A stretch of DNA of 64,000 bases from assembly GCA_023666965.1 (NCBI GenBank), contig JAMPAZ010000001.1:415738-479737 (forward strand). Direction: 5' to 3'. The stretch's first letter is position 1, and the number at the start of each line of letters is the position of its first letter. The DNA comes from Muribaculum sp. (GTDB lineage: Bacteria > Bacteroidota > Bacteroidia > Bacteroidales > Muribaculaceae). Below are positions 8,309 through 18,293 of this stretch, piece by piece. Position numbers and translations under genes: made by a program. A model generated the notes under the pieces. The model saw nothing but the letters and a program-made list of their open reading frames with translations, searched no databases and was not told where the DNA came from.

Positions 8309-10081
8309 TTAACGTTCCCAACCGGGGTTCTGCACCATGTTAGGTATACGCTGAATTTCGCTGTAAGGAATCGGGAAACGATAGTTCTTGGGCGAGTTGA
8401 ACGTCTGGCGAGAATATTTCTCGGCCAATCCGTAGTTGAATGTAGTACCGGAACCTTCGCGAATCGACACACCGTAAAGGTTGTAGATCTGCTTGTAGCG
8501 CGGAAGATTAACTTCAGAAGCGGCAGTCTGGCCTTCAAAAAGCTTCCAGCGGCGGCAGTCAGCCCAACGGTGATCCTCGAAGCAGAGTTCGATACGGCGT
8601 TCGTTGTGGATGCGTTCGATGAGAGCGTCTTTAGAGAGCGAAGCCTTAAGTTCGGGCATACCTACACGCGCACGCACCTGATTGACATAGCTGAGAGCCT
8701 TTGAAGAGTTGTCAGCTTCGGCGTATGCTTCAGCTGCATTGAGCAGAATTTCAGCATAGCGGAAGATAGGGCAAGCCACCTGCTGATTACCCGAAGTACC
8801 GTCGAAACGGACATTGTTGACGTATTTCTTCAGATAGTAGCCGGTACAAGTACCACCGTTACCGCGGGCATAGTCGATACCTACGCGGGTGTCGTCGTTG
8901 TTCATGTCGAGAGGACGTTCCTCGTCGCCCATACCCCAAAGCATACCATGATAGAAGATAGTCTGGTCGAGGCGCGGGTCGCGGTTAGCGAATGGATTCT
9001 GCGGGTCGTAGGAGGGATCCTGGTCGATGGGCAGACCGTTCTTAGTCTCGTAAGCGTCAACGAGGTTCTGGGTGGGGTTGGCATATCCGGTGTTGGAAAT
9101 TTTACCGGCGAATCCGCAAGGACCGTTGAAGTACACGAGGTTAAGGGTATTGTAGACCGAACGAGAAAGGATGTACTCATTAGAACGCACGGGGTTAGCG
9201 GTGAATACATCGTAGTAGTTGGAGTTTACATTACCGTTGTCTGTCAGACGATAAGGGCTGTAGCATTTATTATTCTTCTCGATGAAGTCTTCAGCCGCCT
9301 GAGCAGCTTGTTGCCAAAGGGTTTTGTCGTTAGAAGTATTGTTCAACGGAGAAGCCTTATAGAGATAAGCACGGGCACGGAGAGCATAGCAGGCCGCACC
9401 GTTGGCGCGTCCCCAGTTCTCATCTTCGTTAGCATAGCGGAAAGGCAGATTGTCCTTAATGGCATCCATTTCAGAGATTACCCAGTCGAGACTTTCAGTA
9501 ATTGAGCTTCGTTCGGGGATGGGAGCACCGGGAGAAAGAATTATAGGTGAACCGCTTTCGTCGTCACCGACAATAGATACACCGCCGTAGTAAGTCATCA
9601 TCTCAAAGTGGAGGATGGCGCGCATGAAGCGGGCTTCGGCCATCCAACGGTCGTACAGCCTATTGTCGTCGCCGGACTTCTCTGCGTTACCTATAACCGA
9701 CGACTTTGCGTTTGTAAGGAACTGGTTGCAAGAACGGATACCGTCATAGTTACCCCAAAGGTCGGAGGCAAACCAGTGGCTGTCCGAGTCGTAGGCATCG
9801 TCCATTACGGAGTGGTAGCGGGCCACACCCCAATAGTCGATACAGTTGTCGGTCATACAGTCCTCGTTCAGACGATATTGAGTGTCGCCATATCCTGCGA
9901 AAGCGTCGGGAAGATAGTTGTAAAGGGCAGCGAGCGCGCCACGAGTCATATCATAGTCATTGAAGACCACATCAGACTGAAGCGTAAGGTCGACCTCCTT
10001 GTCAAGGTAGGAGTCGGTGCAGGATGCTCCCGCCAAGGAGAGCACGCCTGCAACGTATAAGGATATTTTATTCAGTTTCAT
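8309..10081 (-). CDS. SusD/RagB-family glycan-binding lipoprotein (first pair)
   Basis: Surface lipoprotein that caps a SusC transporter and delivers glycan to it. Start chosen at 10081 so that the signal peptide ends GASC with C21; the ATG 18 bases upstream only adds residues before a typical signal. The sequence is 590 residues and shows SusD hallmarks: an N-terminal helix-rich (TPR-like) region with YLDKEVDLTLQ, the FLRAILHFEM-type helix, and the C-terminal RFAEILLNAAEAYAEA-like segment (here RYAEILLNAAEAYAEAD) with RRIELCFEDHRWADCRRW. It follows its susC partner by 21 bases and is thus translated from the same message. Confidence 0.93.
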   Translation of the reverse strand: MKLNKISLYVAGVLSLAGASCTDSYLDKEVDLTLQSDVVFNDYDMTRGALAALYNYLPDAFAGYGDTQYRLNEDCMTDNCIDYWGVARYHSVMDDAYDSDSHWFASDLWGNYDGIRSCNQFLTNAKSSVIGNAEKSGDDNRLYDRWMAEARFMRAILHFEMMTYYGGVSIVGDDESGSPIILSPGAPIPERSSITESLDWVISEMDAIKDNLPFRYANEDENWGRANGAACYALRARAYLYKASPLNNTSNDKTLWQQAAQAAEDFIEKNNKCYSPYRLTDNGNVNSNYYDVFTANPVRSNEYILSRSVYNTLNLVYFNGPCGFAGKISNTGYANPTQNLVDAYETKNGLPIDQDPSYDPQNPFANRDPRLDQTIFYHGMLWGMGDEERPLDMNNDDTRVGIDYARGNGGTCTGYYLKKYVNNVRFDGTSGNQQVACPIFRYAEILLNAAEAYAEADNSSKALSYVNQVRARVGMPELKASLSKDALIERIHNERRIELCFEDHRWADCRRWKLFEGQTAASEVNLPRYKQIYNLYGVSIREGSGTTFNYGLAEKYSRQTFNSPKNYRFPIPYSEIQRIPNMVQNPGWER

Positions 10082-10102
10082 ATTATTAAAATGTCGCATG
10101 GT

Positions 10103-13100
10103 TTAGAATGACAAGTTGATACCAAAGTTGAAGATACGTGTCTTGGGATACCACCAGCAGTAGTTCATAGGACGTTCGGGGTCCATGTCTTTGGGAAGAT
10201 GGCTCCAAGTGGCCACGTTGTAAGCGCTGAAATAGAAGCGGCAACGAGTCATGTAGAGCTTCGAGATTAACTTCTGCGGAAGAGAGTATCCGAACTCGAC
10301 GTTGCGGAGCGAGAAGTAGTCGCCGTTCTGAATCCAAATATCGTTCTGGTAAGAACCATTGTCGCGTGAAGAGTCCTCAGAGTTGTAAGAGAATGACAGA
10401 CGCGGATATTTGGCGTTGATGTTGCGCGGGTCGGTAGGATCGTCGGTGTAGTAACCCCAAGCCTTGGTGACTTCGTGAGTAGAGTTGTTAGAACCCCATT
10501 CAGAGAATGTAATAGCAGGTGAGAGGAATACCGAACGATTGAGGTAAGCGGTACCTACTACACGGAGGTCGAAACCGGCATACTTAACTGAGAGCTGAAC
10601 CGAAGGAGTCCAGTCAGGGAGCATAGTGAATCCCATCGGGCGCATATCCTTGGAGTCGATGACACGGTCGCCGTTGACATCCTTGAACACTGCGGTACCG
10701 AGCTTCTGGCCACCACCGGAGAATGAGTTGTAGGGATACTTTTCGGGATGATCGATGGCATCCTGCTGGCTGGTAGAGATGAGGGCGGGATCAGAAGCCC
10801 ACTTAACGAACTCGTACATGTTCCAACCACCGATGACACCGGAGTTTTCGCTTTCATAGATACTGGCAACAGACTCGTAACCACGGATACGGTGTCCGGT
10901 CTTACGTTGCCATTCAACGGCAGGCTCAACTTCGTCCATTTCGGTAATCTTATTCATATTGTATGAAAGAAGACCTTCGATAGAGTATTCTACTTTGCCG
11001 ATCTTGTTCTGGTGGCCGAGAGTCAACTCAAGACCATGTGATTCAACCTTACCGTAAGAGTCCTTGGCAAACGAGATACCGAGGATGTCAGGGTTGGTAG
11101 ACCGGCTAACGAGGATGTTGGAGCGCCATTCTTTCCATACATCGGCAGAACCGTAGAGTTTATTGTTGAAGAATCCCCAGTCGAGACCGATATTGGCCAT
11201 TTCAGAGATTTCCCACTTGGAGTTGGGATTACCTGCGACATTTTCAGCATAACCATCTACCCAAACGCCACCGGTACCGAAGTTGTAGCCGGACTGCTGT
11301 GAGAACGTCGACTGATATGGATAGCGGTCAGCCCCGGTGTCGTTCATACCGGTCTTACCGTAGCTGGCGCGAATCTTGAGAAGGTCAATGTTCTGGTGGC
11401 GCAACCAAGGTTCGTTAGAGAGTACCCAACCTACACCGGCACCCCAGAATGTACCCCAGCGGCTGTCCGGGTCAAAGTTGTCGCTACCCATGTAGGAGAT
11501 AGAACCGTTAAGAATGTAGCGACCGTCGAAGATGTAGTTAACTACACCATTGTAGGAGAGGTAGCGGTCAGACGAGAGGTGATACCAGTTGGCCGAGTGC
11601 GGACCGCGGTTGCGGCGACGCATATAGGTACGCATAAATGCCTTGGCATCGATGTGGTGCTTACCAAACGTATGGTCGTAGCCGAGACCAAAGCGAGTGT
11701 TGAGAGTCCAAGAGTTGTCGCGCTCATTGGCACCCGGGTTGGTAAGTTCAGAATATGTCTGAGTCTGAGTGTAGGTAAAGTCCTCGACATTCTGTACTGC
11801 GGCGTTGGTGTAGTCGTAAGAATAAGCATTCACACTGTTGGTCTGGGTAGACTGGAAACCGTCGTATGCATCAAACGAAACTACACCTTCAAGCTTCAAG
11901 CCGGGAACTACCTTACCGAGGTCGCCGGTAACGGTCAAAGTAGAATAGAGCTGACGGCGACGGTTCTTTTCGATACCTGACGACCCAAGCTGATAGAGCG
12001 GGTTGTTGGTATTATTGTCATAGTAGATAGACCCGTCGGGGCAATAAACCGGAGAAAAGACATTGGTCTCAACAGAACCAAAAGTAGTCAAGTTGAATAC
12101 CCAAGCTGTAGGCTGCTTGATGTTGTCGATACGTCCACCGAGGTCAAGTCCTACGGTCAAAAAGTCGTTGACTTTGACGTCGAGATTCGAACGGAGGTTC
12201 CAGCGGTTAAGCACGTGCTGAGAACTCCAGCCCTCATCATGCTTTGGAGCTTCATTGTTCCAAACACCTTCCTGACGGAGATAAGAGAACGACACATAGT
12301 AGCGCGCACGGTTATTACCTCCCGAAATCTGAAGGTTGGTCTTCATAACCGGTGCAGAGTCGCGGTAAAGTACATCAGACCAGTTGGTCGAGAAGTATTT
12401 GTAACGGTCGATGCCCTCGAGCTGTCCACCCTCGCTGACGATCTTATATTTGGCGAGCTGTTCGGCAGAGTAAAGGGGATCCTTGCCGTCGAGATAGCGC
12501 ACCTGGTTAGAAGTCAAGGCGTGGTTGTAGGCGTTCTGGTTCTCCATGTGGGTGGTCAGAGTCTGCCAGCCGACTTCCTGGGTGAATTCGATGTTGGTCT
12601 TACCGGCTTCACCACGCTTAGTGGTAACGAGGATAACACCGTTGGCACCGCGCATACCGTAGAGGGCTGTAGCGGCGGCATCCTTAAGTATGGTCACATT
12701 GTCGATGGGGAATGCATCGAGGAACGAGATGTCACGCTCGACGTTGTCCACGATAACGATGGGGTTGCGCGCTGAGGAGTTAAGAGTGCGTAGACCACGA
12801 ATATACATCTTGGTTTCAGCCCAACCAGGCTCGGTAGCGGCCTCGTAGGTCTGCACACCGGTCAGCAGGGAGTTGAACGCATTCTGAAGCACAGTGACAG
12901 GATAGCGCTGAAGCTCTTCACCGGTAACTGTCGAAGTCGACTCGATGGCATAGCGTGCGGGCTTGTCCTGAAAGGCGTAATTTTTAATTTTCTTATAAGC
13001 ATCCGTATCGGGGTCGAGGACAATCACGAGAGGCTTGTCGAAGCTTTCTACAGACACGATTTTTGATTCGTAGCCTACACACTTGGTGTTGACTTCGTCA

Positions 13101-13330
13101 TCCATGCCGACATCTTTAAGGGTAAAGTTACCGTCTTTGTCGGTCAATACTATACGGCTCTGTTCGGCGAGGTTGACAACAGCACCGGCGATGGGGTTGC
13201 CATCGGGGTCGGTCACCTTACCTGAAAGCTCGCGGCCGCCGGCAGCCCACACTGTGAGCGAGCTACCGATAAGCGCTGCGGTCAGCAGGGCCTTACCCTG
13301 GACTGACATATATTTTATGATATTATTCAT
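10103..13330 (-). CDS. SusC/RagA-family TonB-dependent transporter (first pair)
   Basis: Outer-membrane importer for oligosaccharides. The 1075-residue protein has a signal peptide ending near VWAAGG, a carboxypeptidase-regulatory-like domain (about 33-112, LSGKVTDPDGNPIAGAVV), a plug domain (about 125-245) with the usual YGMRGANGVILVTTKRG, and a 22-strand barrel ending GINLSF. It differs from its neighbour: the common DEVVVVGYG segment just before the plug, near where the TonB box is usually placed, is absent and replaced by a stretch rich in Lys, Tyr and Asp (about 110-140). It probably imports a different size or branch class of the same polysaccharide. Pairs with the SusD gene that follows. 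Confidence 0.93.
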   Translation of the reverse strand: MNNIIKYMSVQGKALLTAALIGSSLTVWAAGGRELSGKVTDPDGNPIAGAVVNLAEQSRIVLTDKDGNFTLKDVGMDDEVNTKCVGYESKIVSVESFDKPLVIVLDPDTDAYKKIKNYAFQDKPARYAIESTSTVTGEELQRYPVTVLQNAFNSLLTGVQTYEAATEPGWAETKMYIRGLRTLNSSARNPIVIVDNVERDISFLDAFPIDNVTILKDAAATALYGMRGANGVILVTTKRGEAGKTNIEFTQEVGWQTLTTHMENQNAYNHALTSNQVRYLDGKDPLYSAEQLAKYKIVSEGGQLEGIDRYKYFSTNWSDVLYRDSAPVMKTNLQISGGNNRARYYVSFSYLRQEGVWNNEAPKHDEGWSSQHVLNRWNLRSNLDVKVNDFLTVGLDLGGRIDNIKQPTAWVFNLTTFGSVETNVFSPVYCPDGSIYYDNNTNNPLYQLGSSGIEKNRRRQLYSTLTVTGDLGKVVPGLKLEGVVSFDAYDGFQSTQTNSVNAYSYDYTNAAVQNVEDFTYTQTQTYSELTNPGANERDNSWTLNTRFGLGYDHTFGKHHIDAKAFMRTYMRRRNRGPHSANWYHLSSDRYLSYNGVVNYIFDGRYILNGSISYMGSDNFDPDSRWGTFWGAGVGWVLSNEPWLRHQNIDLLKIRASYGKTGMNDTGADRYPYQSTFSQQSGYNFGTGGVWVDGYAENVAGNPNSKWEISEMANIGLDWGFFNNKLYGSADVWKEWRSNILVSRSTNPDILGISFAKDSYGKVESHGLELTLGHQNKIGKVEYSIEGLLSYNMNKITEMDEVEPAVEWQRKTGHRIRGYESVASIYESENSGVIGGWNMYEFVKWASDPALISTSQQDAIDHPEKYPYNSFSGGGQKLGTAVFKDVNGDRVIDSKDMRPMGFTMLPDWTPSVQLSVKYAGFDLRVVGTAYLNRSVFLSPAITFSEWGSNNSTHEVTKAWGYYTDDPTDPRNINAKYPRLSFSYNSEDSSRDNGSYQNDIWIQNGDYFSLRNVEFGYSLPQKLISKLYMTRCRFYFSAYNVATWSHLPKDMDPERPMNYCWWYPKTRIFNFGINLSF

Positions 13331-13357
13331 ACTTTTAAGATATAAATCGATTTAAGA

Positions 13358-15133
13358 TTAGTCCCAACCTGGGTTATTTTCAAGACCTGTCTTCCAATAT
13401 TCCTCTTCAGGTATAGGATAGAGATACATCTTTTCAGAGAAAACACGTGGTTGAGCAACTTTGCGACTAATGGTTCCGTTCTGAGCTACTTCTATACCGT
13501 AGATAGGACGAGAGAGAGCTTCAACAGCCACACCCCAACGGCGTACATCCCATGGACGATGTTCCTCGAAAGCAAATTCTACGGTACGTTCCTTATGGAT
13601 GAAGTTGCGCATAACGTCTTTGTTTCCGGTGAGGTCGGTACGGTCGGCTACAGAACCCTGAATGCCTGCACGATGACGCACTTGGTCGAGGAGGTCATAG
13701 ACTTCGGCGCAGGGGCCCTGAATCTCGTTGAGGGCTTCGGCACGGCTGAGCAGAATCTCAGCGTAGCGGATAATGGTCCACAAACGATAGTCGCTACCTG
13801 CATGGTTGCTGGCGAGGATTGTAGCGGGTATATACTTGCGCATGTAGTAGCCGGTCGGAGTAGCATTGGCGTTACCGATGGGATTGTCGGCCATGCCGCG
13901 GCGTACATCAATATAACCGGTAGAGTTCATCGAACCCCATTCGACACCTTGATAAAGGACAGTGGCATCGAAACGCGGGTCGCGATTAGCCCACATGTTG
14001 GCATCGCTGTAGCCACTGGCTGCGTTAACGGTGGGAACACCGTTGGCGTTGTAGACGGGAGCACCGGTGGCATCGTACTGAGCAAAAGGCGACGAGCCGT
14101 CGATCATGTCGTACATGTCCACGAGGTTCTGCGAGGGGCAGTTACCGCCCGATCCGCCTTCACCGACGGGAGTATCCATCGAAACTTCACCCCAACCTAC
14201 AGTGCCGTCGTTGCGGAAGAAGATGGTCTCCTTGTTGCCGTCGCGGTGAGCGGCGCGTAGCACGGCACCTGAGTAGTTAGTCATACCACCGGGGTTGGTA
14301 GCATCGACATAAAGTTCAAAGTTTCCGCCGTAAGTGTCCATAAACTTCTTCTGAGCATCATAGGCCTGCTGCCAGGTCACTCCTGACTGCGAAGCAAAGC
14401 GGGGAGAAGCCATATATAGAAGTATGCGGGCTTCAAGAGCCATCGACATAGGCTGAGAAAGACGGCCTACGCGCTGGGTGTTCCATGCATCGTCATAGTC
14501 ATAGAGGTCGGCGCGTGATTCGCGAAGCTCAGTGAGAATGAAGCTGATATACTCAGTCAGAGTAGGACGCGTCTTATAAGGGCCTACGAGGTCATCGTTA
14601 TCCGGGTCGAGCACCTCAGTGACTATGGGCAGGGGTCCGAAGCGGAGGAAGAGTTCCCAGTAGAACCAAGCACGGAAAGTACGGGCTTCGGCCACGATAA
14701 GAGCGCGGTCGTGGGCTTCGGTGGCTTCGTCCTTAGTCTTATCGTTAGGCACCTTGTCGATGTCGTTAACGACACGGTTACATTTACGGATACCACGGTA
14801 ACGAGATTCCCAAACGGAAGTCAGCTCGGCAGAACCGCCTCCGGCATAATAGTTACCGATGTTGAACGATACACGAGTACCGCCGGTGGCAAACGACGTC
14901 TCCGAAAGGTCGGTGGCAGAGTCGAGCCAAGAGTTGTTGATGCGGTGTGCGCCATGGAGAAGGAAGTTGTAAGTGTCGTTGTGGAAATATTCAAACATTT
15001 TCCAGTCGGCGTAAGTCTTCGCTTCAGAAAGCTCGTTGGAGGCCTGCTTGTCGAGGAAGTCGCTACAAGAAGCGAGCGACATTGAGGCACCGAAGAGCAA
15101 CGCGGCAGCTATATTTTTTACTGTTATTTTCAT
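13358..15133 (-). CDS. SusD/RagB-family glycan-binding lipoprotein (second pair)
   Basis: A 591-residue surface lipoprotein with signal peptide ending LASC (C23) when started at 15133. SusD features: SDFLDKQASNELSEA at the mature N-terminus, AEARTFRAWFYWELFLRFGPLPIVTEVL helix region (residues about 150-180), a RYAEILLSRAEALNE segment and the C-terminal KERTVEFAFEEHRPWDVRRWG block, and NNPGWD at the end. It partners the SusC gene just upstream (gap of 14 bases). The two SusD proteins of the locus are clearly different sequences rather than recent duplicates. Confidence 0.93.
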   Translation of the reverse strand: MKITVKNIAAALLFGASMSLASCSDFLDKQASNELSEAKTYADWKMFEYFHNDTYNFLLHGAHRINNSWLDSATDLSETSFATGGTRVSFNIGNYYAGGGSAELTSVWESRYRGIRKCNRVVNDIDKVPNDKTKDEATEAHDRALIVAEARTFRAWFYWELFLRFGPLPIVTEVLDPDNDDLVGPYKTRPTLTEYISFILTELRESRADLYDYDDAWNTQRVGRLSQPMSMALEARILLYMASPRFASQSGVTWQQAYDAQKKFMDTYGGNFELYVDATNPGGMTNYSGAVLRAAHRDGNKETIFFRNDGTVGWGEVSMDTPVGEGGSGGNCPSQNLVDMYDMIDGSSPFAQYDATGAPVYNANGVPTVNAASGYSDANMWANRDPRFDATVLYQGVEWGSMNSTGYIDVRRGMADNPIGNANATPTGYYMRKYIPATILASNHAGSDYRLWTIIRYAEILLSRAEALNEIQGPCAEVYDLLDQVRHRAGIQGSVADRTDLTGNKDVMRNFIHKERTVEFAFEEHRPWDVRRWGVAVEALSRPIYGIEVAQNGTISRKVAQPRVFSEKMYLYPIPEEEYWKTGLENNPGWD

Positions 15134-15147
15134 ACTGATCAAGGTGA

Positions 15148-18100
15148 TTAGAATTGGATGTTAACACCGAAGTTTACAGTCTTGCAGATAGGATACTTGT
15201 TAGATCCGCTGCTTTCAGGGTCGGTCAAGCCATCAAGGTGGTCCCAAGTGATGAGGTTGTTGGCATTGACATAGAAACGGCATTCCGACATGAATGCATG
15301 CTTAATCCAGCTCTTCGGGAGCGAATAAGCCACTTCTACGTTTTTCAGACGGACGAAAGAACCGTTCTTAAGGAAGAATGAGTTCTGACGCTGGTTGTGG
15401 TCTCCGTAACTGTCGTAGTGGAGGAGCGGGTACTTTGCGTTGGCGAGGTTCTGCTGCTCTGACAGAGCCGGATTCCAGCGGTCGAGATGGTGTTCCTTAA
15501 CCTTACCGCCGTTGACGAAGGCAAACATGGCCTCGGCATCGTAGTAGCGGCTAACATGGTCAACACCCTGGAACATTACAGACACCGAGAGACCCTTCCA
15601 TTGAGCGCCGAGGTTGATGGCGAACGTGTTTTCGGGAAGGTCAGTCAGACCGATAGCAGTCTGGTCGCGGTCGTCGATGAATCCGTCCTTGTTCATGTCG
15701 CGGTATTTGAGGTCGCCCACCTGAACGTCACCGTAAGTGGAAGTCGGGAAGTTGGGGTCGGCAAGATCGGCGGCAGTCACGAATCCTTCGCAGACGAGTC
15801 CGAAGTACTGGCCGATGGCGTGTCCCTGCTGACGACGATAGTCGGTCTTAAGCGCGGGTTCATCCATGAAAGTGATTTCGTTCTTTGCGTGAGAGTAAGT
15901 ACCACCGATGTTGAACGAGAAGTCCTTAGTCACTTGCTTGTTGTAGCGGAGCTCGATTTCAAAACCTTTGTTCTTAGTCTCACCGAGGTTACCGGCGGCC
16001 GAAGTCACACCGAGCCACCAGGGACGGGTGAGGTATTCAGTCAAGATATTGTCGCGCTTCTCGTAGAAGAGGTCAAAGTTACCGGTAAGGGCTGAGTTGA
16101 AGAGTCCGAATTCAAGACCTACATTATATTTATGTGCACGCTCCCAAGTAACGGCGTAGTTAGGATACTGCTGCTCATAAATACCGGACTGCCAAGAACC
16201 TGTTCCGAATACGTAGTCGCTGCTGATCTGGCTCCACTTCTGCTCGTAGAGGAAGCGCTGACCACCCATCTGGTCGTTACCTACCTCACCGTAGCTACCA
16301 CGAATCTTCAAGTTGTCGAGCCAATTGCGGGCAGACTCCATGAAGGATTCCTGAGTGATGCGCCATCCGAGAGAGACTGCGGGGAAGAAACCGAAGCGGC
16401 GGCTCTTGTGGAAGTTCTCAGAACCGTTGTAACCGGCATTGAACTCGAAGAGGTACTTATTGTCATAACCGTAAGTGACACGACCAACGACACCTTGATA
16501 ACGCTTTGCGAGGTCGGAATTGTAGCGATAGTCGTTCTGCATGTAGAGTACCATTGCAGTCACGTCGTGCTTCTGCGCGAAGAGACGCTTGTAATTAATC
16601 TGACCCTCCATGTAGAGCTTATAGACCGTGTAGAATGAATAGCCGGATTCCATAGGAGCGTCGGTACCGAACTTATTGTAAGCGTCGATTGAAGTATAAT
16701 TGGCGCGGTCGTTAAGTTCGTAAGTGGCGAAGCTCTTGGTGTATTGGTTCTGATGGTAGTTCTCGTAGTCGAACGAAGCCATTGCGCGAGCAGAAAGTCC
16801 GGGAGTCAACCAGTCGAGCTTGTAGTCTGCTATAAAGTTGGTCTCGTTGATGGTGTTGATACCTTTACGGTAGCCACCTTCGGAAAGTGTACCATATACG
16901 TTGTTCTGATATTGAGAAGAACCGCCGTAAAGTTCCTTCATCTCTTCACCGTTTTCAACCATGTATGAGATGGGGAAAAGCCATCCCGGAGTGTGGTTGA
17001 GCTGATAGAAGATGTTGCTGTAGCCGGCGCTTTCGTCAGAGTTGGGAAGATAGCGTTCCTCGAAACGTGTACCGAAGTTGACAGAGAGCTGAAGGTCTTT
17101 AGTCAGGAAGAAGTCGGCGTTGGCACGGAATCCGTAGCGTTTGTAGCGCTGCGAAGAGTTGTTGCCGTACTGGTCCTTAGAAAGTTCCTTGAAGAGCGAC
17201 TGCTGGTCATAGTATTCGAGAGAAGCATAATAGCGCATGCGCTTCGTTCCGCCACGGATAGAGGCATTGTAGCGCTGTGCGGGAGCTGAAGAACGGAGAA
17301 TCTCGTCGTACCAATCGACATTCGGATAAAGGAGAGCGTCGGCACCGGTAAGTTGGCCGGCCACTGACTGACGATACATCTCTATGTCGTTGGCAGAGAA
17401 CTGGCTGGGCTGTCCGTCGTTGGCGAGAGCCTCTTCGAGGAGCTTCACAGATTCGTAAGAGTTAAGATATGTGTCCTTGCGGGTCGGGGTTTGCCACTGC
17501 CAGTTGGCGGTAAGGCTAACCACGGGCTTCTGCTCCTTACCGCGCTTGGTGGTGATAAGCATAACGCCGTTAGCACCGCGTACACCGTAGACGGCCGTAG
17601 CGGAAGCGTCCTTAAGTACGGAGATTGTCTCGATGTCGTCAGGGGCAATCTGAGAGAACGAACGTTCGATACCGTCGACGAGGATAAGCGGCTGTGCATC
17701 ACCTGCAAAGGTAGCACGACCACGGATGAAGATAGAAGCATCGTCGGCACCGGGGGCACCTGAACCCTGCGAAGTGATCACACCGGGAATCTTACCGGTG
17801 ATGGCCTGCGAAAGGTTAGCGGCCGGAGTCTCGAGAAGGTCGGCGGAGTTGACCTGAGAGATAGCTCCGATGACCGACTCTTTCTTCTGCTGGCCGTAAC
17901 CTACGACGACAACTTCGTCGAGGACAGCTGTGGACTCTTTAAGAGTGATGGTGATTTTAGTCTGACCCTTTAGGGCGACTTCCTGAGTCTCATAACCGAC
18001 GTATGAAACGGTGAGCACCGAAGTGCCGGGGTTCTTGACGAAGAGCACAAACTCACCGTCGAGATTGGTTGCGGTACCGGTCGAAGTGCCTTTTTCGATT

Positions 18101-18267
18101 ACGCTTGCACCCATAAGAGGCTCACCGGTAGTGTCCTGCACGATACCTGTCACCTGAGTTGACTGCGCGCGCAGGCTTACTGCGGCGAAGACAAGCAGGA
18201 AGGCAGGTAGGAGGAGGCGGAGCGCACTGCTCCACCCTCCTATCGCTGTACTGCGTTTATTATTCAT
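15148..18267 (-). CDS. SusC/RagA-family TonB-dependent transporter (second pair)
   Basis: A 1039-residue outer-membrane importer. After the signal peptide (cleavage near SLRAQ) comes the carboxypeptidase-regulatory-like domain (about 38-115, TGIVQDTTGEPLMGASV), the DEVVVVGYGQQKK segment typical of SusC, and the plug domain with SIFIRGRATF and VYGVRGANGVMLITTKRG, then the barrel ending GVNIQF. It is the second gene of the leftward operon, 26 bases after the LamG lipoprotein gene. Canonical in every respect. Confidence 0.95.
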   Translation of the reverse strand: MNNKRSTAIGGWSSALRLLLPAFLLVFAAVSLRAQSTQVTGIVQDTTGEPLMGASVIEKGTSTGTATNLDGEFVLFVKNPGTSVLTVSYVGYETQEVALKGQTKITITLKESTAVLDEVVVVGYGQQKKESVIGAISQVNSADLLETPAANLSQAITGKIPGVITSQGSGAPGADDASIFIRGRATFAGDAQPLILVDGIERSFSQIAPDDIETISVLKDASATAVYGVRGANGVMLITTKRGKEQKPVVSLTANWQWQTPTRKDTYLNSYESVKLLEEALANDGQPSQFSANDIEMYRQSVAGQLTGADALLYPNVDWYDEILRSSAPAQRYNASIRGGTKRMRYYASLEYYDQQSLFKELSKDQYGNNSSQRYKRYGFRANADFFLTKDLQLSVNFGTRFEERYLPNSDESAGYSNIFYQLNHTPGWLFPISYMVENGEEMKELYGGSSQYQNNVYGTLSEGGYRKGINTINETNFIADYKLDWLTPGLSARAMASFDYENYHQNQYTKSFATYELNDRANYTSIDAYNKFGTDAPMESGYSFYTVYKLYMEGQINYKRLFAQKHDVTAMVLYMQNDYRYNSDLAKRYQGVVGRVTYGYDNKYLFEFNAGYNGSENFHKSRRFGFFPAVSLGWRITQESFMESARNWLDNLKIRGSYGEVGNDQMGGQRFLYEQKWSQISSDYVFGTGSWQSGIYEQQYPNYAVTWERAHKYNVGLEFGLFNSALTGNFDLFYEKRDNILTEYLTRPWWLGVTSAAGNLGETKNKGFEIELRYNKQVTKDFSFNIGGTYSHAKNEITFMDEPALKTDYRRQQGHAIGQYFGLVCEGFVTAADLADPNFPTSTYGDVQVGDLKYRDMNKDGFIDDRDQTAIGLTDLPENTFAINLGAQWKGLSVSVMFQGVDHVSRYYDAEAMFAFVNGGKVKEHHLDRWNPALSEQQNLANAKYPLLHYDSYGDHNQRQNSFFLKNGSFVRLKNVEVAYSLPKSWIKHAFMSECRFYVNANNLITWDHLDGLTDPESSGSNKYPICKTVNFGVNIQF

Positions 18268-18293
18268 ATTTAGTATTCAGATTTTAAAGTTAA